In this document: piece by piece, positions 63,947-64,000 of the stretch
Layout of the letters: each line of letters starts with the position of its first letter
Position numbering within the stretch: the stretch's first letter is position 1
Assembly (NCBI GenBank): GCA_914767715.1
Contig: OU612066.1
Span: forward strand, 1,803,001 to 1,867,000
Direction of reading: 5' to 3'
DNA length: 64,000 nucleotides
Origin: Membranipora membranacea
Lineage: Eukaryota; Bryozoa; Gymnolaemata; Cheilostomatida; Membraniporidae
Notes under the pieces: generated by a model
What the model saw: the letters and a program-made list of their open reading frames with translations, nothing else
What the model was told of the DNA's origin: nothing
The model's database searches: none
Made by a program: the position numbers and the translations under genes

Positions 63947-64000
63947 CTGAAAGACAAAATATACAGCATCTTACAACATCTCTCTTCCTACCTTCAGCTT

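Noticed and set aside
1-64000. CRISPR arrays, operons or bacterial promoters
   Set aside because: Spliced genes, SINEs and animal gene families show this is eukaryotic DNA; the tandem repeats lack unique spacers.

Overview
The window is animal nuclear DNA, not prokaryotic. It is AT-rich, genes are split by GT-AG introns, tRNA-derived SINEs and fold-back elements are present, and intergenic space is long. The recognisable genes are a cluster of IL-17-like cytokines, an SLC26A11-type sulfate transporter and an allatostatin-C/somatostatin-like neuropeptide precursor. Together these point to a bilaterian invertebrate (mollusc, brachiopod, annelid or echinoderm grade). The sequence alone does not fix the phylum. 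All coding calls were read by eye, using codon-phase agreement across splice sites.

Layout. 0-1 kb: IL-17-like gene 1 (minus). 1.7-2.6 kb: a SINE and a short inverted-repeat element. 3.7-6.2 kb: a perfect 136-bp palindrome followed by a decayed coding-like tract. 8.7-14.8 kb: three tandem IL-17-like paralogues (genes 2-4, minus). A probable unidentified gene (minus, 12.9-18.05 kb) appears to carry gene 4 inside a 4.5-kb intron. 22.7-24.05 kb: a divergent three-exon IL-17-like gene (gene 6, minus). 24.5-32 kb: mostly no supported gene. 32.4-33.2 kb: IL-17-like gene 5 on the opposite strand. 34-38.3 kb: several coding-like pieces on the plus strand, some broken. 40.6-45.7 kb: a predicted cysteine-rich gene (minus). 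46.3-46.65 kb: a fold-back element. 50.67-52.14 kb: a two-exon neuropeptide precursor (plus). 53.85-63.95 kb: SLC26A11-type transporter (minus, 15 exons), with a 246-bp minisatellite in the intron between its two STAS exons.

How the genes relate. The six IL-17-like genes encode small secreted cysteine-rich proteins, and each has an intron that splits the tryptophan codon of the IL-17 'PW' signature. Five of the six have a kappaB-like motif 130-240 bp upstream of the ATG, and three of the six have a clear TATA box with a second group less clear. This is what inducible immune cytokines would show, although regulation is inferred. The neuropeptide and transporter are neighbours with no evident functional link to the cytokines.
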